In this document: piece by piece, positions 24,509-33,473 of the stretch
Position numbering within the stretch: the stretch's first letter is position 1
Layout: each line of letters starts with the position of its first letter
From: JAFKFI01 sp963795435
GTDB lineage: Bacteria; Pseudomonadota; Alphaproteobacteria; Acetobacterales; Acetobacteraceae
Assembly (NCBI GenBank): GCA_963795435.1
Contig: CAWCHV010000009.1
Coordinates: 1,235,057 to 1,299,056 of the forward strand
DNA: 64,000 nucleotides
Direction of reading: 5' to 3'
Notes under the pieces: model-generated
Database searches by the model: none
What the model saw: only the letters and a program-made list of their open reading frames with translations
What the model was told of the DNA's origin: nothing
Program-made: the position numbers and the translations under genes

Positions 24509-26992
24509 CTACGGCGTCGTCCCGCTGGCTTTCCTCGGCGGCTTCGCCGTCGGCGGTGCTTGCTTGTCGAGCGCGTCGAAGAAGTTGAACAGGTCGGGCC
24601 AGTTGGTCTTGAGCCATTCGGGATCACCGTAGTAGAGGGCAAACGCTTCGGGAAACAGCTCGTTTGGCGGGTCCGACGCCGCGTACCAGGTTATCGGCCT
24701 GACGTGTTTCTCCGCCACCAGCTTGTCGAACGCCTTCTGCGCGCCGGGACGGAACGAGATGACGTGGCCCAATTCGTGCGCGAACGGCAGCGCCGATGCG
24801 GTCTCCACTTTAGGCCTGCCGGACGGGTCCAGGCCGCCGGCGAAGAGGGCGTCGGGGTTGTCGGTCGCAGCGTCGAAGATCGTGATCGTGCGGGTCGAGG
24901 GCCGCTCGCCGCGCGTCACGCCGGCAGTGCGCTCCTTCCGCTCGAAGGCGCCATTCTTCCAGTCGAAATAGACCTTCTGGCGGATCAATCGCACTCCCTT
25001 GAACGTACTCAAGATCCCGTCGCTCATCCCTTCGAGGACATACTCCAGCAGGGGAAGCTCCGTCGTCTCGAAGTCCAGCAGGTCCCGCAGGTCCTCGGGT
25101 TTGTGATAGCCGAGGCCCTTGTCCAGCCACGTCCGGGCGTCTTCCTTGGTCAGGATCTTGATGCCGTAATTGGTTTCGAACCATTTCGGGTCGGTGCTGC
25201 CTGCGCTGATCTGGGCGTCAACGTCCTTTTCCAGATCGGCGACCGTGGCGCTCGCGCCGGGCGTCACGGCGCGATAGCGCTGCTTGAGCCATAGGGTGAG
25301 CGACGCCACCTTGTCGGCTTCCGTGGCACCCTGGGCATGGTCGGAGAAGCCGTTCACGCGCGCAAGTCGGCCGCGCGGGGCGAGGCGCACGTCGATGCCG
25401 GCGTCCACCCCTTGCTCGCCGATCCGCTGGATGTCCACATCCTGGATTTTCGGATCGCGGGCATTGGGCGTGAAGCGGAAGGTGAAGAGGACGCGGCGAT
25501 GCGTCGTCATTCCAGCGACATCGGGGATCGGCACGATCGCGTCGACCTCCGCATTGCGCGTGCCGGGTCGCTGCTTGGCCGGGTCGCTGTCCGTTTGACT
25601 GCGGAAATACTGGAGGATCGCGAACTTCACGGCGGCGCGCTCGTCGGGGTGCGCCCGGTCGAGGCCGTTGATGGTGCCGAGCTTGTCGTGCTTCACCGGA
25701 TCGAGCGTGGTCTGCGCGTCCTCCACCCCCTTGTCGGCGAAATCATGCGAGGCGTAGCCGGCGGGCGCGGCCTGCCGGGACGGTGCGACGGCGCCGAGAA
25801 ACACGATGATGAGGTCGGAGACCTTTCCCGATGGCTCCTTCGAGCCGGTGACGTGGAACGAGGCCGACTGCGCGCCGGCGCCGCTGCCGGAGGTTGTCGT
25901 GATGACCTGATCGAAGTGGCTCGGCGCGGCATTCTCGATCCAGTTGAAGACGCGCCGCTGCTCGTCGGGATGCGCCTGCCAGTATTTCTCGGCATCGTTT
26001 CCCGGGAAGCTTCCAGGCCGGTATTCGGATTTCGGGGCGTAGCTGGTGGAAGTGGATTCGGCGACAACGGCCGTGGCCCCACGGCCCTCGGCAAGGTAGT
26101 GCAGGACCACCCGATTCTTCTGCTCGCCTGGATGGGGGCGCGCCTCGAACGTGACCTGATAGGCGATGTCGCGCGAACCGGGCTGCGTCCGTTTCGGAAT
26201 GGTGACGATCTGCATGACCTCCTGTGCGATCGCCGCCGGCTGCGGGCGCATCTGCCATACTGCCGACAGCACCGCGTCCCGCTCTTCTGCGTCCACGAGC
26301 AGCCGGGCGTTTGTCGCCGTGTCCATCGACATGGCGAAACCATAGGCTTGCAGCTTCTGGTCCCAGTAGCTGTGGCTTGCCACGTGCTGCAGCTGCGCAC
26401 GGTCGATGGCGATGCCGCGCGTTTCGTATTGCTCGACGGTTTGTCGCGCGAGGAACGGCGGACCGGTCGATTGCTGCACGACATGAGCGAGTTCGTGCGC
26501 GAGCAGGGCGCGGCCCCGGCCGCTTCCGGGTTCGTAGCGATCCCGCGCGAACGCGATGTCGCCGCCGATCGTGAAGGCCGCGGCGCCGAGCGCGCGCGCT
26601 GATTGCGCGGCCGTCTCATCGGTGTGGACGCGCACCGCGCCGAAGCTCCAGCCGAAGCGAGGCTCGAAGAAGCTTCGCACGGAAGCGTCAAGCGGCGCGC
26701 CGCGCGGCGAGCCTGACGCCGCGCTGCCGGCGGGATGACCGGATACCGGGACGCCGCCGGACGCGGGCACCGCTTGCATGATGTTGCCCCCCGTGCGCTC
26801 CGCCGCCGTTTCGCGCGGATCGTCGCGCGGCAGGACGGTGAGCCCGGCGAGATTCCAGCCGGGCAGGCTCGCCGCCTTGATCGGGAAGGGGGGCGCCGGC
26901 CCCGGCCCCGCTGCCCTGGAGGCCGACGCTCGACCAGTCAGGCGTGTCGGCTCGGACGCGGTCCGCGTTGGATGTCGCTGGATGGACCTCAT
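24509..26992 (-). CDS. DUF4157 protein with a second C-terminal HExxH metallopeptidase-like domain
   Basis: An 827-residue protein. Residues about 98-176 are a DUF4157 domain: PLDASVRSFFEPRFGWSFGA, VRVHTDETAAQSARALGAAA, then LLAHELAHVVQQ with HExxH at 166-170. A long middle (180-690) resembles nothing I recognise. The C-terminus has a second zinc site, PFAHELGHVISF (HExxH at 739-743), followed by NELFPEAFALYYGDPEWL with Glu778/Glu782 as third-ligand candidates, like gluzincin toxins. DUF4157 is known to be enriched on cargo of extracellular contractile injection systems. No such system is in this window. Start uncertain: ATG at 26992 or 26779 (MQAVPASGG). Confidence 0.72.
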   Translation of the reverse strand: MRSIQRHPTRTASEPTRLTGRASASRAAGPGPAPPFPIKAASLPGWNLAGLTVLPRDDPRETAAERTGGNIMQAVPASGGVPVSGHPAGSAASGSPRGAPLDASVRSFFEPRFGWSFGAVRVHTDETAAQSARALGAAAFTIGGDIAFARDRYEPGSGRGRALLAHELAHVVQQSTGPPFLARQTVEQYETRGIAIDRAQLQHVASHSYWDQKLQAYGFAMSMDTATNARLLVDAEERDAVLSAVWQMRPQPAAIAQEVMQIVTIPKRTQPGSRDIAYQVTFEARPHPGEQKNRVVLHYLAEGRGATAVVAESTSTSYAPKSEYRPGSFPGNDAEKYWQAHPDEQRRVFNWIENAAPSHFDQVITTTSGSGAGAQSASFHVTGSKEPSGKVSDLIIVFLGAVAPSRQAAPAGYASHDFADKGVEDAQTTLDPVKHDKLGTINGLDRAHPDERAAVKFAILQYFRSQTDSDPAKQRPGTRNAEVDAIVPIPDVAGMTTHRRVLFTFRFTPNARDPKIQDVDIQRIGEQGVDAGIDVRLAPRGRLARVNGFSDHAQGATEADKVASLTLWLKQRYRAVTPGASATVADLEKDVDAQISAGSTDPKWFETNYGIKILTKEDARTWLDKGLGYHKPEDLRDLLDFETTELPLLEYVLEGMSDGILSTFKGVRLIRQKVYFDWKNGAFERKERTAGVTRGERPSTRTITIFDAATDNPDALFAGGLDPSGRPKVETASALPFAHELGHVISFRPGAQKAFDKLVAEKHVRPITWYAASDPPNELFPEAFALYYGDPEWLKTNWPDLFNFFDALDKQAPPTAKPPRKASGTTP

Positions 26993-27054
26993 CGTCCGCT
27001 CCCAGTCGCAAGGCGGAACAAGTCTACCACGTTCGGAGACGGACCTGCTGCAAC

Positions 27055-27130
27055 AGCCCGGATCCAGCTAATCTGACGGCCTGCAAGAGCCCGGATCCGG
27101 GTAAAGTTGGCTGGGGAGGAGCCCGGATCC
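27055..27130. repeat. three AGCCCGGATCC repeats at 32-33 bp spacing
   Basis: AGCCCGGATCC occurs at 27055-27065, 27088-27098 and 27120-27130. Copies one and two extend leftwards to CTGCAASAGCCCGGATCC. Spacing of 33 and 32 bp is about three helical turns. They lie in the 396-bp divergent gap between the DUF4157 gene and typA. A perfect 14-bp palindrome CCGCCACGTGGCGG follows at 27189-27202. The rest of the gap shows nothing I recognise. Confidence 0.6.
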
Positions 27131-27388
27131 CGGCGATCCCGAGGCCGTGACCGGACAGAGGATGACCACAGACGGGCGCATGATACCACCGCCACGTGGC
27201 GGGCTCAGCAGAAGAAATTATGTGCAACGCCCCGGCCGATCGGCGCGCCGCGTGTCAGCCCTGCCCGGTTTCCGCTCGCACAACGGCCCCCGAGCCACTA
27301 TGTGTGCGCCGCAACAAGCTCCCATCCTGGTCTCGTCACGCGACGCCCGCCCCGGCCGCCGCTCTATAGGGTTATTCCGAAGGTTCTC

Positions 27389-29209
27389 ATGGACATCCGC
27401 AACATCGCCATCATCGCCCATGTCGACCACGGGAAGACCACCCTGGTGGACAAGCTGCTGGGCCAGTCCGGCTCCTTCCGCGACCATCAGCACGTCGCCG
27501 AGCGCGCGCTCGACCGCAACGATCTGGAGCGCGAGCGGGGGATCACCATTCTCGCCAAATGCACCTCCGTGGTGTGGCGCGGCACGCGGATCAACATCGT
27601 GGACACCCCCGGTCACGCCGATTTCGGCGGCGAGGTGGAGCGCATCCTCAACATGGTGGACGGCGCGCTCGTGCTGGTGGACAGCGCCGAGGGCGTGCTG
27701 CCACAGACCAAGTTCGTGGTCGGCAAGGCTTTGGCGCGCGGCCTCAGGCCGATCGTGGTGGTCAACAAGATCGACCGTGGCGACGCGCGGCCGGACGAGG
27801 TGCACACAGAGGTGTTCGACCTGTTCGCCGCCCTCGGAGCGACCGACGAACAGCTCGACTTCCCGATGCTGTACGCCTCGGGCCGCCAGGGCTGGGCGGA
27901 CGCCACCCTGGATGGTCCGCGCAAGGATCTTTCCGCCCTTTTCGACCTGGTGCTGCGACACGTCCCGGCGCCGGTGGTGGACGCCGAGGCGCCGTTCGCG
28001 ATGGTCGCCACCATTCTCGACTATGACAATTTCCTCGGCCGCGTGCTCACCGGGCGGGTCGAGCAGGGCCGCGCGCGGCTCAACATGCCGGTGAAGGTGC
28101 TGCGCGCCGACGGCAGCGTGGTCGAGACCGGGCGACTGACGAAGCTGCTGTCGTTCCGGGGGCTCGACCGGGTGACGGTGGAGGAGGTCGAGGCCGGCGA
28201 CATTATCGCGGTGGCGGGGCTCACCGACGCCACGGTGCCCGACACGGTGGGCGCGCCGGAACTTGCGGGGCCGATGCAGGCGAGCCCGGTCGACCCGCCG
28301 ACGCTGGCGATGACCTTCCGCATCAATGATGGGCCGCTCGCCGGGCGCGAGGGCAAGAAGGTCACGTCGCGCCAGATCCGCGACCGGCTGTTCCGGGAGG
28401 GCGAGGGCAATGTCGCCATCCGGGTCTCCGACAGCCAGGAGAGCGAGGCCTTCGAGGTCGCCGGGCGGGGCGAGCTGCAGCTCGGCGTGCTGATCGAGCA
28501 GATGCGCCGCGAGGGGTTCGAGCTCGCCATCGGCCGGCCGCGCGTGCTGACCCAGACCAACCCCGACACCGGCGAGCGCGAGGAGCCGATGGAGGATGTG
28601 CTGGTCGACGTGGACGAGCCCTATTCCGGCGTCGTGGTGGACAAGATCAGCCGCCGCAAGGGCGAGCTGCGCGACATGCGGCCGTCGGGCGGCGGCAAGG
28701 TGCGGCTGACGTTCAACGTGCCGAGCCGGGGGCTGATCGGCTATCATGGCGAGTTTCTGACTGATACGCGCGGAACCGGGGTGATGAACCGGCTGTTCGC
28801 CGGATACGGGCCGTGGAAGGGGCCGATCGAGGGCCGCCGCAACGGCTCGCTGATCTCCAACTCGGACGGCGTCGCGGTGCATTACGCGCTTTGGTATTTG
28901 CAGGAGCGCGGCACCTTGTTCGTTGATCCGGGCGAGAAGGTCTACGAGGGCATGATCCTGGGCGAGCACAGCCGGGGTTCCGACCTCGACGTCAACCCGA
29001 TCAGGGAGAAAAAACTCACCAACGTGCGCGCCGCGGGCAAGGACGACGCCATGCTGCTGATCCCGCCGCGCCGCATGAGCCTCGAACAGGCGATCGCCTA
29101 TATCGAGGACGATGAGCTGGTCGAGGTGACGCCGACCGCCATCCGGCTGCGCAAGCGCCATCTCGACCCGCACGCCCGCAAGCGGGCCGAGCGCACCGAG
29201 GCGGCGTAG
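27389..29209 (+). CDS. typA: ribosome-associated GTPase TypA/BipA
   Basis: A 606-residue translational GTPase, EF-G-like, that acts on 50S assembly and stress responses. G motifs: AHVDHGKTTLVDKL (G1), RGITILAK (G2), DTPGHADFGGEVERIL (G3), VVNKIDRGDARPDEV (G4). The C-terminal BipA-specific part includes RGELQLGVLIEQMRREGFE and DLDVNPIREKKLTNVRAAGKD (21 residues; ends DLDV...AGKD). The ATG at 27389 starts the conserved MDIRNIAIIAHVDHG; upstream frame remains open but is not conserved. rph follows 3 bp later. Confidence 0.96.
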   Translation: MDIRNIAIIAHVDHGKTTLVDKLLGQSGSFRDHQHVAERALDRNDLERERGITILAKCTSVVWRGTRINIVDTPGHADFGGEVERILNMVDGALVLVDSAEGVLPQTKFVVGKALARGLRPIVVVNKIDRGDARPDEVHTEVFDLFAALGATDEQLDFPMLYASGRQGWADATLDGPRKDLSALFDLVLRHVPAPVVDAEAPFAMVATILDYDNFLGRVLTGRVEQGRARLNMPVKVLRADGSVVETGRLTKLLSFRGLDRVTVEEVEAGDIIAVAGLTDATVPDTVGAPELAGPMQASPVDPPTLAMTFRINDGPLAGREGKKVTSRQIRDRLFREGEGNVAIRVSDSQESEAFEVAGRGELQLGVLIEQMRREGFELAIGRPRVLTQTNPDTGEREEPMEDVLVDVDEPYSGVVVDKISRRKGELRDMRPSGGGKVRLTFNVPSRGLIGYHGEFLTDTRGTGVMNRLFAGYGPWKGPIEGRRNGSLISNSDGVAVHYALWYLQERGTLFVDPGEKVYEGMILGEHSRGSDLDVNPIREKKLTNVRAAGKDDAMLLIPPRRMSLEQAIAYIEDDELVEVTPTAIRLRKRHLDPHARKRAERTEAA

Positions 29210-29212
29210 CCC

Positions 29213-29929
29213 ATGCGCCCCTCCGGCCGCGCGCCCGACGCCTTGCGTCCCGTCTCGTTCACTCCGGGCTTCGCCCGCCACGCCGAGGGTTCTTGTCTGA
29301 TCCGCATGGGCCAGACCGAGGTGCTGTGCGCGGCCAGCGTCGAAGGGCGGGTGCCGGGCTTCCTGCGCGGCGCCGGGCTCGGCTGGGTCACGGCCGAGTA
29401 CGGGATGCTGCCGCGCGCCACCCACACGCGCGGCGACCGCGAGGCGGCGCGGGGGAAGCAATCGGGGCGCACGCAGGAAATCCAGCGGCTGATCGGGCGC
29501 AGCCTGCGCGCCGTGGTGGACCGGGCGGCGATGGGCGAGATGACCGTGACGCTCGACTGCGACGTGCTGAACGCCGACGGCGGCACGCGCTGCGCCGCGA
29601 TCACCGGCGCCTGGGTGGCGCTGCATATGGCGTTCCGCCACCTCATGCGGATGAACGTGCTGGCAAAGATGCCGCTGACCGGGCAGGTGGCGGCGGTCTC
29701 CTGCGGCCTCACCGGCGAGGGCGCGGTGCTCGACCTCGACTACGAGGAGGATTCCAGCGCCGAGGCCGACGCCAATTTCGTGCTGACCGATGGCGGCGGC
29801 ATCGTCGAGATCCAGGGCACCGCCGAGCGCGCGCCGTTCTCCGAGGCGCAGTTCCTCTCGCTGCTCGGCCTCGCGCGCCGAGGCACCGACGCGCTGTTCG
29901 CCATGCAGCGCGAGGCCGTCGCGGACTGA
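29213..29929 (+). CDS. rph: ribonuclease PH
   Basis: A 238-residue phosphorolytic 3'-5' exoribonuclease that trims tRNA 3' ends. Signature segments are RPVSFTPGFARHAEGSCLIR, GWVTAEYGMLPRATHTRGDR (phosphate and active-site region), RSGRTQEIQRLIGRSLRAVVD-like (here KQSGRTQEIQRLIGRSLRA) and LDCDVLNADGGTRCAAITGA, with a conserved Asp pair near LDLDYEEDSSAEADANFV. Starts 3 bp after typA; its stop overlaps the rdgB start (TGATG), so translation is coupled. Confidence 0.96.
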   Translation: MRPSGRAPDALRPVSFTPGFARHAEGSCLIRMGQTEVLCAASVEGRVPGFLRGAGLGWVTAEYGMLPRATHTRGDREAARGKQSGRTQEIQRLIGRSLRAVVDRAAMGEMTVTLDCDVLNADGGTRCAAITGAWVALHMAFRHLMRMNVLAKMPLTGQVAAVSCGLTGEGAVLDLDYEEDSSAEADANFVLTDGGGIVEIQGTAERAPFSEAQFLSLLGLARRGTDALFAMQREAVAD

Positions 29930-30528
29930 TGGCCCGCCGCCTGCCCGCCGGCGCCCGGCTCGTGCTCGCCAGCCACAATCCGGGAAAGCTCGCCGAGATC
30001 GAGGCATTGGTCGCGCCGCATTCGGTGAGCGTCGTCTCGGCGCGGCAGTTGGGTTTGCCGGAACCGATGGAGGACGCGCCCGATTTCGTCGGCAACGCGC
30101 GGATCAAGGCGCTGGCGGCGGCGCAAGCCAGCGGGTTGCCGGCGCTGTCGGATGATTCCGGCTTCTGCGTGGCCGGTCTCGGCGGCGCGCCCGGCGTGCT
30201 CTCGGCCCGCTGGGCCGGGCCGGGCAAGGATTTTTCCGCGGCGATGGCGCGGGTGAACGCAGAATTGGGTGACACGGTCGAGCGGCGCGCCTGGTTCGTC
30301 GCCGCCCTCTGCCTCGGCTGGCCGGATGGGCACACGGACACTTTCGTCGGCCGGGTGGACGGCAGCGCGATCTGGCCGCCTCGGGGCGAGCGGGGTTTCG
30401 GCTATGATCCGATGTTCCTGCCGAGCGGGGCGAGCCAGACCTTCGGCGAGATGGAGCCTAAGGCGAAGCACGCCCTCAGTCATCGGGCACGCGCCTTCGT
30501 CCAGCTCCTCGCGGCCTGTCTAGGCTGA
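29929..30528 (+). CDS. rdgB: XTP/dITP diphosphatase (non-canonical purine NTP pyrophosphatase)
   Basis: A 199-residue Ham1-type enzyme that hydrolyses dITP/XTP to monophosphates and protects DNA from deaminated purines. Motifs are LVLASHNPGKLAEIEALV, LPALSDDSGFCVAGLGGAPG (catalytic Asp), ERGFGYDPMFLP and the C-terminal HALSHRARAF. Its ATG overlaps the rph stop. The last 9 bp overlap the 3' end of the convergent YbaK-like gene. Confidence 0.96.
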   Translation: MARRLPAGARLVLASHNPGKLAEIEALVAPHSVSVVSARQLGLPEPMEDAPDFVGNARIKALAAAQASGLPALSDDSGFCVAGLGGAPGVLSARWAGPGKDFSAAMARVNAELGDTVERRAWFVAALCLGWPDGHTDTFVGRVDGSAIWPPRGERGFGYDPMFLPSGASQTFGEMEPKAKHALSHRARAFVQLLAACLG

Positions 30529-31044
30529 CTTCGCGGCGCTGGCCTGACGCACGCGCGCCGGCTTCGCGCCACTGAGGCGCAGCAAGTCGGCGGCGGTGGT
30601 GCGGAACACCAGACTGGGCGAGCCGGCGGCGGCCCAGATCGAGTCGAGCGCGAGCAAATCCTCATCCAGCAGGCTGAGCGGCATGGTGAGGTGGCCCACC
30701 GGCGCGACGCCGCCGATGGCGAAGCCGGTCGTCTCGCGCACGAAGGCGGCGTCGGCGGGACGCAGGCGAACCCCGAGGGCCGCTTCCACGAGCTTGGGAT
30801 CGACCCGGTTCGCCCCCGAGGTGATGACCAGGACCGGGCGGGGCGTGGCCTCGCCATCAGTGCGGAAGATGATGGACTTGGCGATCTGCGCCACGTCGCA
30901 GCCCACCGCCTCGGCCGCGCCCTCGGCGGTGCGGGCGGTCTCCGGCACGCCGATGATGGAGTCCGGGTGGCCGTGCGCAACGAGGGCCGCACGTACCCGC
31001 TCGACCGATGCGCCGGAATCGGATGGCCCGGAGTTGGATGGCAT
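30520..31044 (-). CDS. YbaK/ProX-family aminoacyl-tRNA deacylase-like protein
   Basis: A 174-residue single-domain protein of the YbaK/prolyl-tRNA synthetase editing-domain fold, which hydrolyses mischarged aminoacyl-tRNAs. Seen: EAVGCDVAQIAKSIIFRTDG, with the conserved Lys of IAKSIIF; PVLVITSGANRVD; FVRETTGFAIGGVAPVGH, the Gly-rich GxxxPxGH loop of the family. The start ATG (31044) is 17 bp from the divergent hemW start. Specificity (Cys, Ala or other) cannot be judged. Confidence 0.88.
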   Translation of the reverse strand: MPSNSGPSDSGASVERVRAALVAHGHPDSIIGVPETARTAEGAAEAVGCDVAQIAKSIIFRTDGEATPRPVLVITSGANRVDPKLVEAALGVRLRPADAAFVRETTGFAIGGVAPVGHLTMPLSLLDEDLLALDSIWAAAGSPSLVFRTTAADLLRLSGAKPARVRQASAAKSA

Positions 31045-31061
31045 TCCCTATATCACTCCCG

Positions 31062-32210
31062 ATGGAACCGCTGGCCCTCTATATTCACTGGCCCTTCTGC
31101 CTGGCCAAGTGCCCGTATTGCGACTTCAACTCGCATGTCCGCGAGCGCATCGACCAGGCCCGATTCGCCCGCGCGCTGCGGGCGGAGCTGGCGTGGGAGG
31201 CGGCGCGGCTGGGGCGGCGGCCTCTCGGCTCGATCTTCTTCGGCGGCGGCACGCCGAGCCTGATGGAGCCCGACACGGTAGCGGCGCTGATCGCGGATGC
31301 GCGGCAGTTGTTCGATCCCGCACCCGACATCGAGATCACGCTGGAGGCCAACCCGACCAGCGTGGAGGTCGCACGGCTCGCGGCGCTGCGCGAGGCGGGC
31401 GTCAACCGGGTGTCGCTCGGCGTGCAAAGCCTCGACCCCGCCGCGCTCGCGATGCTCGGGCGGCAGCACTCGGCGGCGCAGGCCCTGGCGGCGCTGGAGG
31501 CGGCGCGCGGGCTGTTTCCGCGCATCTCGTTCGACCTGATCTACGCACGCCCCGGACAGGAGGAGGCGGCCTGGCGGGCGGAATTGCGGCAGGCGCTCGG
31601 GCTGGTCGCCGATCATCTGTCGCTCTATCAGCTCACCATCGAGCCCGGCACGGTGTTCGAGGGGCTGCACAGGCGGGGCGAGATCGCGCTGCCCCACCCC
31701 GATCTGGCCGCCGTGCTTTACGAGGCGACCGGCGAGGAGGCGGCGCGCTTCGGCCTGCTCGGCTACGAGGTGTCGAATTATGCCCGCCCAGGTGCCGAGA
31801 GCCGGCACAATCTCGCCTATTGGCGCTACGGCGACTACGCGGGGATCGGGCCGGGGGCGCACGGGCGGGTCAGCCTCGACGGCGCGCTGCTCGCCACGCG
31901 CCGGCACCGCGCGCCGGAGCCCTGGGCCGAGCGGGTCGAGCGCCGGGGCCACGGCACGACGCATGAGGCGCCGGTGCCGCCGGCCGACCGAGCGCGCGAG
32001 ATGCTGCTGATGGGAATGCGGCTCGCCGAGGGCATTGACGGGGCGCGCTTCGCCGCCCGCGCAGGCATCTCACTGGATGACGCGCTGGATGCGAGCGTGC
32101 TCGGCCAGGCGATCGAGGAAGGCTATGTGACGCGAGCCGAGGGCCGGCTAGTGGTCACTCCGGCCGGCCGATTGCGGCTCGACCCGCTGATCGCGGCGTT
32201 GGCGGTGTGA
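31062..32210 (+). CDS. hemW: radical SAM heme chaperone HemW
   Basis: A 382-residue radical SAM protein related to HemN. The cluster motif is CLAKCPYCDF, i.e. CxxxCxxC without the extra Cys of true coproporphyrinogen III dehydrogenase, which marks the HemW heme-chaperone group. Further segments are SIFFGGGTPSLM, ITLEANPTS, GVNRVSLGVQSLD and DLIYARPGQ. HemW transfers heme to respiratory proteins. I start it at MEPLALYIHWPFC (31062); more upstream ATGs in frame would overlap the divergent YbaK gene. Confidence 0.93.
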   Translation: MEPLALYIHWPFCLAKCPYCDFNSHVRERIDQARFARALRAELAWEAARLGRRPLGSIFFGGGTPSLMEPDTVAALIADARQLFDPAPDIEITLEANPTSVEVARLAALREAGVNRVSLGVQSLDPAALAMLGRQHSAAQALAALEAARGLFPRISFDLIYARPGQEEAAWRAELRQALGLVADHLSLYQLTIEPGTVFEGLHRRGEIALPHPDLAAVLYEATGEEAARFGLLGYEVSNYARPGAESRHNLAYWRYGDYAGIGPGAHGRVSLDGALLATRRHRAPEPWAERVERRGHGTTHEAPVPPADRAREMLLMGMRLAEGIDGARFAARAGISLDDALDASVLGQAIEEGYVTRAEGRLVVTPAGRLRLDPLIAALAV

Positions 32211-32288
32211 GTCCATATACTTACGGTTGCATTATGGTCCGACATAAGTAAAAAGTACGGTGCACCAGACAGGGCCGACACGCGCCTC

Positions 32289-33473
32289 ATGCCGGACCGC
32301 CGAATCTCTCGCCCCGCCTCCGCGCATATCGGCGGCCTCGATTCGCTGCGCGGCATCGCGGCGCTGCTCGTGGTGTTCCATCATGTCTGGCTGCTCGGCG
32401 CGATGCGGCCCGGCGTCTGGGAATGGCGGCTGCTGCGCTACTCGCCGCTGCGGATGGTCGTCGAGGGGCGCCCGCCCGTCATCCTGTTCTTTGTGCTCTC
32501 CGGCTTCGTGCTGGCCCATGCGCTGCTGAACCGCCGGACCGGTTATCGGGATTTCGCGATCAGGCGCTTCACCCGGATCTATCCGCCCTTCGCCGTGGCG
32601 ATCCTGCTCTCCGCCGCCGGATACGCGCTGCTCGATCCGGGGACGATACGGCCATTGAGCCGCTGGTTCGGGTCGCTCTGGCAGGACGGTTTGCGGCCGC
32701 CGACCGTGCTCGGCCACGTCCTGATGCTGGGCAATGGGCGCGACGATCTGGACCCGGTGGTCTGGAGCCTGGTGCATGAACTTCGCATCTCGCTGATCCT
32801 TCCGCTCCTGCTGTGGATCGGCCGGCGCCATTGGGCGGCGCTGCTCGCCGGCAGCTTGATCGTGCAGTGGCTCGTGGTGCCGTTCGGGGTGGACGCGGCG
32901 ACCGACGCGGCGTGCCGGGCCTGGCTGTCCTGCCGCCCCTACTGGGGCGCCAGCTTCGGGGGCTCGTTGCTGGTCAGCGCGTATTTCGTCGTCTTTTTCG
33001 CCCTCGGCATCGCCATCGCGGTGCATCGCGCCCGGCTGGGCGATCTGCTTGCGAGGCTGCCCGGCTGGGCCGCGCCGGTGCTGCTGGTACTGGCGCTATG
33101 TCTGGCAAGCGGTCTGCCGGCGGACGGCGACCTGGCTTTCGGCGCCGGGGCGGGGCTGCTGATCCTGCTGGTGCTGGAAGCGCCCGGCTTCGCCCGCGTG
33201 CTGAGCCTGCCGCCGCTCCCCTGGCTGGGCGGGATTTCCTACAGCCTCTATCTGATCCATCTGCCGGTGTTCCTCGCCGTGATCCACGGCCTGCCCGGCG
33301 TTCCGGCCGGCTTGCGCGTCGCAATGCTGGTGCCGCTCTCGCTGCTGGCGGCGTGGCTTTTCCGTCGCGCCGTGGAGGCTCCGGCGCAGGCGTTCGGACG
33401 ATTCCTGACCGCCCCGCGCGATCGCACGCCTCAGCCCTCCGATGTGCGTCCGAGGGCCAGCGCGCGGGCGTAG
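32289..33473 (+). CDS. acyltransferase family 3 membrane protein
   Basis: A 394-residue integral membrane protein with about ten hydrophobic helices. It starts GLDSLRGIAALLVVFHHVWL, where the RG and HH pair are the AT3 signature and His is the presumed catalytic residue. It continues VILFFVLSGFVLAHALL and FAIRRFTRIYPPFAVAI, both usual. Such enzymes O-acetylate or otherwise acylate surface sugars. Its 3' end overlaps rsmI (minus strand) by 43 bp, tail to tail. The substrate is unknown. Confidence 0.88.
   Translation: MPDRRISRPASAHIGGLDSLRGIAALLVVFHHVWLLGAMRPGVWEWRLLRYSPLRMVVEGRPPVILFFVLSGFVLAHALLNRRTGYRDFAIRRFTRIYPPFAVAILLSAAGYALLDPGTIRPLSRWFGSLWQDGLRPPTVLGHVLMLGNGRDDLDPVVWSLVHELRISLILPLLLWIGRRHWAALLAGSLIVQWLVVPFGVDAATDAACRAWLSCRPYWGASFGGSLLVSAYFVVFFALGIAIAVHRARLGDLLARLPGWAAPVLLVLALCLASGLPADGDLAFGAGAGLLILLVLEAPGFARVLSLPPLPWLGGISYSLYLIHLPVFLAVIHGLPGVPAGLRVAMLVPLSLLAAWLFRRAVEAPAQAFGRFLTAPRDRTPQPSDVRPRASARA

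Noticed and set aside
27218..30007. Long open frame antisense to typA and rph
   Set aside because: It spans two real genes and their 3-bp gap, which a true gene would not do.
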